A stretch of 9,161 bases of DNA from contig JAEZJQ010000103.1 of the NCBI GenBank assembly GCA_023436305.1, positions 1 to 9,161 on the forward strand, written 5' to 3'. The notes beneath the pieces are model-generated. The model worked only from the letters and a program-made list of their open reading frames with translations. It made no database searches and was not told the DNA's origin. A program made the translations under genes and the position numbers. This stretch comes from Bacillota bacterium (GTDB taxonomy: Bacteria; Bacillota; UBA4882; UBA8346). Within the stretch, counting starts at the first letter, position 1; every line of letters starts with the position of its first letter. This document shows positions 6,896 to 9,161 of the stretch, piece after piece.

Positions 6896-8350
6896 ATGTT
6901 ATATCGATACTTGATCATGGGTTTAGTGGTGATTTTTGTCTTCGCTTGCTCCGGGTGGCCGGTGGCGGCTGAAAATATTACTCCCTCGAACAGAAGTATC
7001 GAATGGTTGGCGAACCCTGAATTGTTTACGGAAGCCGATATCGTGGAATTTTCCCGGCAAAACGCGGATGTGTTAAGGATGACCTCCGGCAATGAGCCGT
7101 TTGACTCCGAACCATATTCGATTTTAAAACAGGAAGCCGGGTTTTTCGCAAAATTTATCAATGCTCAAGCCACGGACGATATTTACCAAAATATGGACAG
7201 CAAGATGTATGTCCGGATGCCGCGGTATCTGGACGCTGATTTTAAGGAATCATTATTGAAGTCAATGATGAATTCTTATCGTAATACGATCCGGCAGTGG
7301 GAGAAGATAGGATTAAAGCCACCCCGGGGTTTCATCTTCGTATGGATCATCTCCAATATCGATAAAATGCGCCGGGAATTCGCCACCGGGGAGAATATCA
7401 TGGCCTTTGCCTTGCCCTGCCGCTATATGGTCATTCCTTATGAGGTGATTTCCGATACCATGAAATATGATCTGGAGGCCCGCGCTTTTTTTGAGAACAG
7501 TAATCCTCACGAAATGCGGACCTCCATCGCCAAGTTCCTTCAACAGAGTTTTGCCACCAACTTCGCCCATGAATTAACCCATGTGCTGACGTTTACCAAT
7601 ATGGGCTTTCGGCGGATCAACGATTTGGACAAATGGTTTTACGAAGGAACGGCCATCTGGGTCTCCCGGGACAACGGAACCAGGCTGGCCGGTGAGTACA
7701 AGGATTATCAAAGAGTCTTCAACTTTATCCGCATGAAATACGGGAACCAGCGTTTCCAACAATTTATCCGGGATGGGATTCAAACATCCGTCACCGGCTC
7801 ACTGCAACAAAACTTGGGGCTGCCCCATTACGGCGGGCTGGTCCGGGAAACCACGCTTTGGTTTACCGGGATGCAACGGGTCGAGTTTATCCTTTCCATA
7901 TTGGCGGTTCTTTGTTTGGCTCTGGCGGTGTACCGCTGGTCAAGAACGCTGCCGGGGTATTTGTATTATTGGAATATAGTTTTGTTCGGCGTTTTATATG
8001 GCAGGATATACGGTTTTTATAATCTCTGGACCGATTCGGCCACCGGAAGCGCCATCCTCAATCTGCTGGCGGTAATGGTAATATTATTGATCGCGCTGCT
8101 CGACATCCGGCATTTTTATTACCGCTATATTTTAGGCCGGGAGATTAAAATCGCGGAGGCAAGCCTGAATCCGGCGGTGGAAGCGGCGGCCCGGTATCCG
8201 GTGGAGTTTGAAAACTATCGGAATATGCTGGAGTTGGCCACATTAAATCATATGCAGTGGAAATACCGGGACGGGATCAATTGGGCGAAAGATGCCGCCA
8301 AAACAGGACGGGCCATATCCCAAACGGCTGAGGAAGGAGATAAGTTTTAA
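6896..8350 (+). CDS. Membrane-anchored HExxH zinc metallopeptidase (gluzincin-like, Peptidase_MA type)
   Basis: This is a 484-residue protein if started at ATG 6896; a GTG at 6884 would add four residues. Numbering is from ATG 6896. The N-terminus has a basic start and a hydrophobic core (about 3-18), then VAAE, a possible signal peptidase I site. VFAC at 15-18 is an imperfect lipobox, so a lipoprotein is possible. The active site is HELTH at 225-229 (zinc ligands H225 and H229, general base E226). WFYEGTAIW at 247-255 supplies the third ligand E250, the arrangement of clan MA(E) peptidases. Three membrane spans follow (about 329-346, 353-375, 383-404), then an approximately 75-residue charged, helical tail. 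The predicted topology is an external catalytic domain and a cytoplasmic tail. The substrate is unknown. AAAGGG at 6879-6884 is the likely ribosome site. The gene stands alone: the EamA gene is divergent upstream and the broken acetyltransferase is convergent downstream. Confidence 0.82.
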   Translation: MLYRYLIMGLVVIFVFACSGWPVAAENITPSNRSIEWLANPELFTEADIVEFSRQNADVLRMTSGNEPFDSEPYSILKQEAGFFAKFINAQATDDIYQNMDSKMYVRMPRYLDADFKESLLKSMMNSYRNTIRQWEKIGLKPPRGFIFVWIISNIDKMRREFATGENIMAFALPCRYMVIPYEVISDTMKYDLEARAFFENSNPHEMRTSIAKFLQQSFATNFAHELTHVLTFTNMGFRRINDLDKWFYEGTAIWVSRDNGTRLAGEYKDYQRVFNFIRMKYGNQRFQQFIRDGIQTSVTGSLQQNLGLPHYGGLVRETTLWFTGMQRVEFILSILAVLCLALAVYRWSRTLPGYLYYWNIVLFGVLYGRIYGFYNLWTDSATGSAILNLLAVMVILLIALLDIRHFYYRYILGREIKIAEASLNPAVEAAARYPVEFENYRNMLELATLNHMQWKYRDGINWAKDAAKTGRAISQTAEEGDKF

Positions 8351-8364
8351 AAAAATCAGACGTA

Positions 8365-8800
8365 TTAAAACCGGATCACAAACCCGGTCTTATCATGTCG
8401 ATTAAAACCGGCTTTTTCATAAAACCGCAAGGTACTTTCCTCTTTCCGGCCGGTCATTAACATGACTTTATAACAATTGTGTTCCCGGGCGACGGCGATT
8501 GACTTTTTGAGAACCGCAGTACCGTAACCTTTATGGCTGGGTCACCACATTTTCGATTAAAGCATAAGGCCGGGCATTCCGGGTTAAGTTGCGGATGATA
8601 ATTAAGTTGCAAGCCGATACCAATTGACCGTCCTCTTCGATAACCCAACAAAAGTAGTAAGGATCATTGCCAATGGCCTGCCAAAACTCGGCTAAATTTT
8701 GGTCTTTTTCAAGCCGTGGATCATCCGGATTGAGGTATTGGTATAAGTCGAGGAGCTGATCCAGTTCGTTGGGGTTGATTTCCCGTACTTTTGCAATCAT
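8365..8800 (-). pseudogene. GNAT-family N-acetyltransferase, frameshifted
   Basis: The coding sequence is in two frames. The first runs from ATG 8800 (MIAKVREINPNELDQLLDLY, then LNPDDPRLEKD) to IENVVTQP and stops at 8531-8533. The second resumes with HKGYGTAVLKKSIAVAREH and ends FYEKAGFNRHDKTGFVIRF at a stop at 8365-8367. Together they give a whole GNAT fold. From family memory the junction should read about VVTHPxYRRKGYGT, so about 11 bases appear to be missing near 8534-8537. That removes the Arg/Gln of the acetyl-CoA-binding (R/Q)xxGxG motif as well as the frame, so the product is probably inactive. GCGAGG (plus-strand 8811-8816 region) is a plausible ribosome site for ATG 8800; an upstream in-frame ATG at 8845 is less likely, as it overlaps the promoter. 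A hairpin at 8367-8391 (stem with one wobble, 9-base loop) overlaps the stop but lacks an adjacent T-run. The intact enzyme would acetylate an unknown small molecule or protein. Confidence 0.8.
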
Positions 8801-8836
8801 GGGCTTTGGCCTCGCTTTCGGGGGGATATTGATAAT

Positions 8837-8864
8837 ATTATACATAATGAAGGCGCTGAATCAA
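8837..8864 (-). promoter_or_regulatory. Promoter of the acetyltransferase pseudogene
   Basis: On the minus strand, TTGATT (plus-strand 8859-8864) and a perfect TATAAT (plus-strand 8837-8842) are 16 bases apart. The -35 box lies in the loop of the plus-strand terminator at 8850-8876. Transcription should start near 8830, about 30 bases before ATG 8800. Confidence 0.6.
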
Positions 8865-8876
8865 AGCGCCTTTTTT
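8850..8876 (+). terminator. Intrinsic terminator for plus-strand transcription
   Basis: A perfect 8-bp stem (AAGGCGCT 8850-8857 with AGCGCCTT 8865-8872) with a 7-base loop runs directly into six T (8871-8876). It would end a plus-strand transcript, presumably that of the peptidase gene after reading antisense through the acetyltransferase. It lacks the T-run needed to work on the minus strand. Confidence 0.75.
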
Positions 8877-8880
8877 ATTT

Positions 8881-9161
8881 CATTTTGCCTCTTCTTTCTT
8901 AATTGGTCTGGCTCTCGAAACGTTAGTGATTGAGACGAAATGTTTAGTATATGGATGAAAAACCCGGTAAAAATATAAGAATTGCAAGTGATTTTGAATG
9001 CCTATTCGATCCCTGTGCCCTTCGTAAGGGTAACCACCATCCTCCGTGGTCAAAAAAATTAAAAATGATTGGTCTGGCTATTAAAATTTACGTTAAAAAA
9101 GACATTTACACAAATAATTTACACTCCCACAAATTCCTAGCTCCAAGTTAGGATGAGCTAC
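8881..9161. other. AT-rich tail without a convincing gene
   Basis: This stretch has no supported gene. It contains two adjacent small hairpins (9018-9022 with 9026-9030; 9033-9037 with 9046-9050) followed by A7. At the very end there is an inverted repeat TAGCTC/GAGCTA (9138-9143 with 9155-9160) competing with TCCTA/TAGGA (9135-9139 with 9149-9153). The window stops here, so whether these belong to a larger element cannot be seen. Confidence 0.5.

Noticed and set aside
9018..9060. Two adjacent hairpins as a terminator or array
   Set aside because: The stems are only 5 bp each, no T-run follows on the plus strand, and there is no repeated unit or CRISPR-like spacing. The A7 at 9052-9058 would precede, not follow, the hairpins on the minus strand.
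8951..9151. 66-codon plus-strand ORF in the AT-rich tail
   Set aside because: No ribosome site, low-complexity Lys/Asn/His-rich translation and no recognisable domain; it is probably chance in AT-rich DNA.

Overview
The window looks bacterial, most likely a Bacillota-type (Firmicute) anaerobe. The basis is strong AGGAGG-type ribosome binding sites, a TTG start codon, consensus sigma-A-like promoters in short AT-rich gaps, and moderate-GC genes rich in CCGG. This is an inference from style, not a taxonomic assignment. The binding protein lacks a clear lipobox, so a diderm member, or another phylum, is not excluded.

Layout. (1) 60-857, plus strand: a short iron-sulfur protein related to epoxyqueuosine reductase (QueG/COG1600), behind an extended -10 promoter. 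(2) 989-5557, plus strand: a complete five-gene liv-type (HAAT family) ABC importer in canonical order: binding protein, permeases LivH and LivM, ATPases LivG and LivF. A strong hairpin lies between the binding protein and livH, and a weak terminator overlaps the livF stop codon. (3) 5611-6486, minus strand: an EamA/DMT-family exporter facing the liv operon, with a near-consensus promoter and a roughly 127-nt leader rich in competing self-complementary segments. (4) 6650-6895: a gene-poor spacer with a long-range stem, a 19-codon ORF and a 50-codon ORF. (5) 6896-8350, plus strand: an exported or membrane-bound HExxH zinc metallopeptidase with three C-terminal membrane spans. (6) 8365-8800, minus strand: a GNAT acetyltransferase broken by an apparent small deletion in its acetyl-CoA binding motif. 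(7) 8850-8876: an intrinsic terminator for plus-strand transcription, interlocked with the acetyltransferase promoter. (8) 8881-9161: AT-rich DNA with small hairpins and no convincing gene.

How the genes work together. The liv genes form one import machine: LivJ-like protein captures an amino acid or related ligand outside the membrane, LivH/LivM form the channel and LivG/LivF hydrolyse ATP. The DMT protein may export an amino acid or metabolite, but nothing in the sequence links it to the liv substrate. The peptidase is functionally separate as far as can be seen. No defence system, CRISPR array, complete mobile element, tRNA or rRNA is visible. The less ordinary items are the exporter leader, the membrane-anchored peptidase and the broken acetyltransferase.
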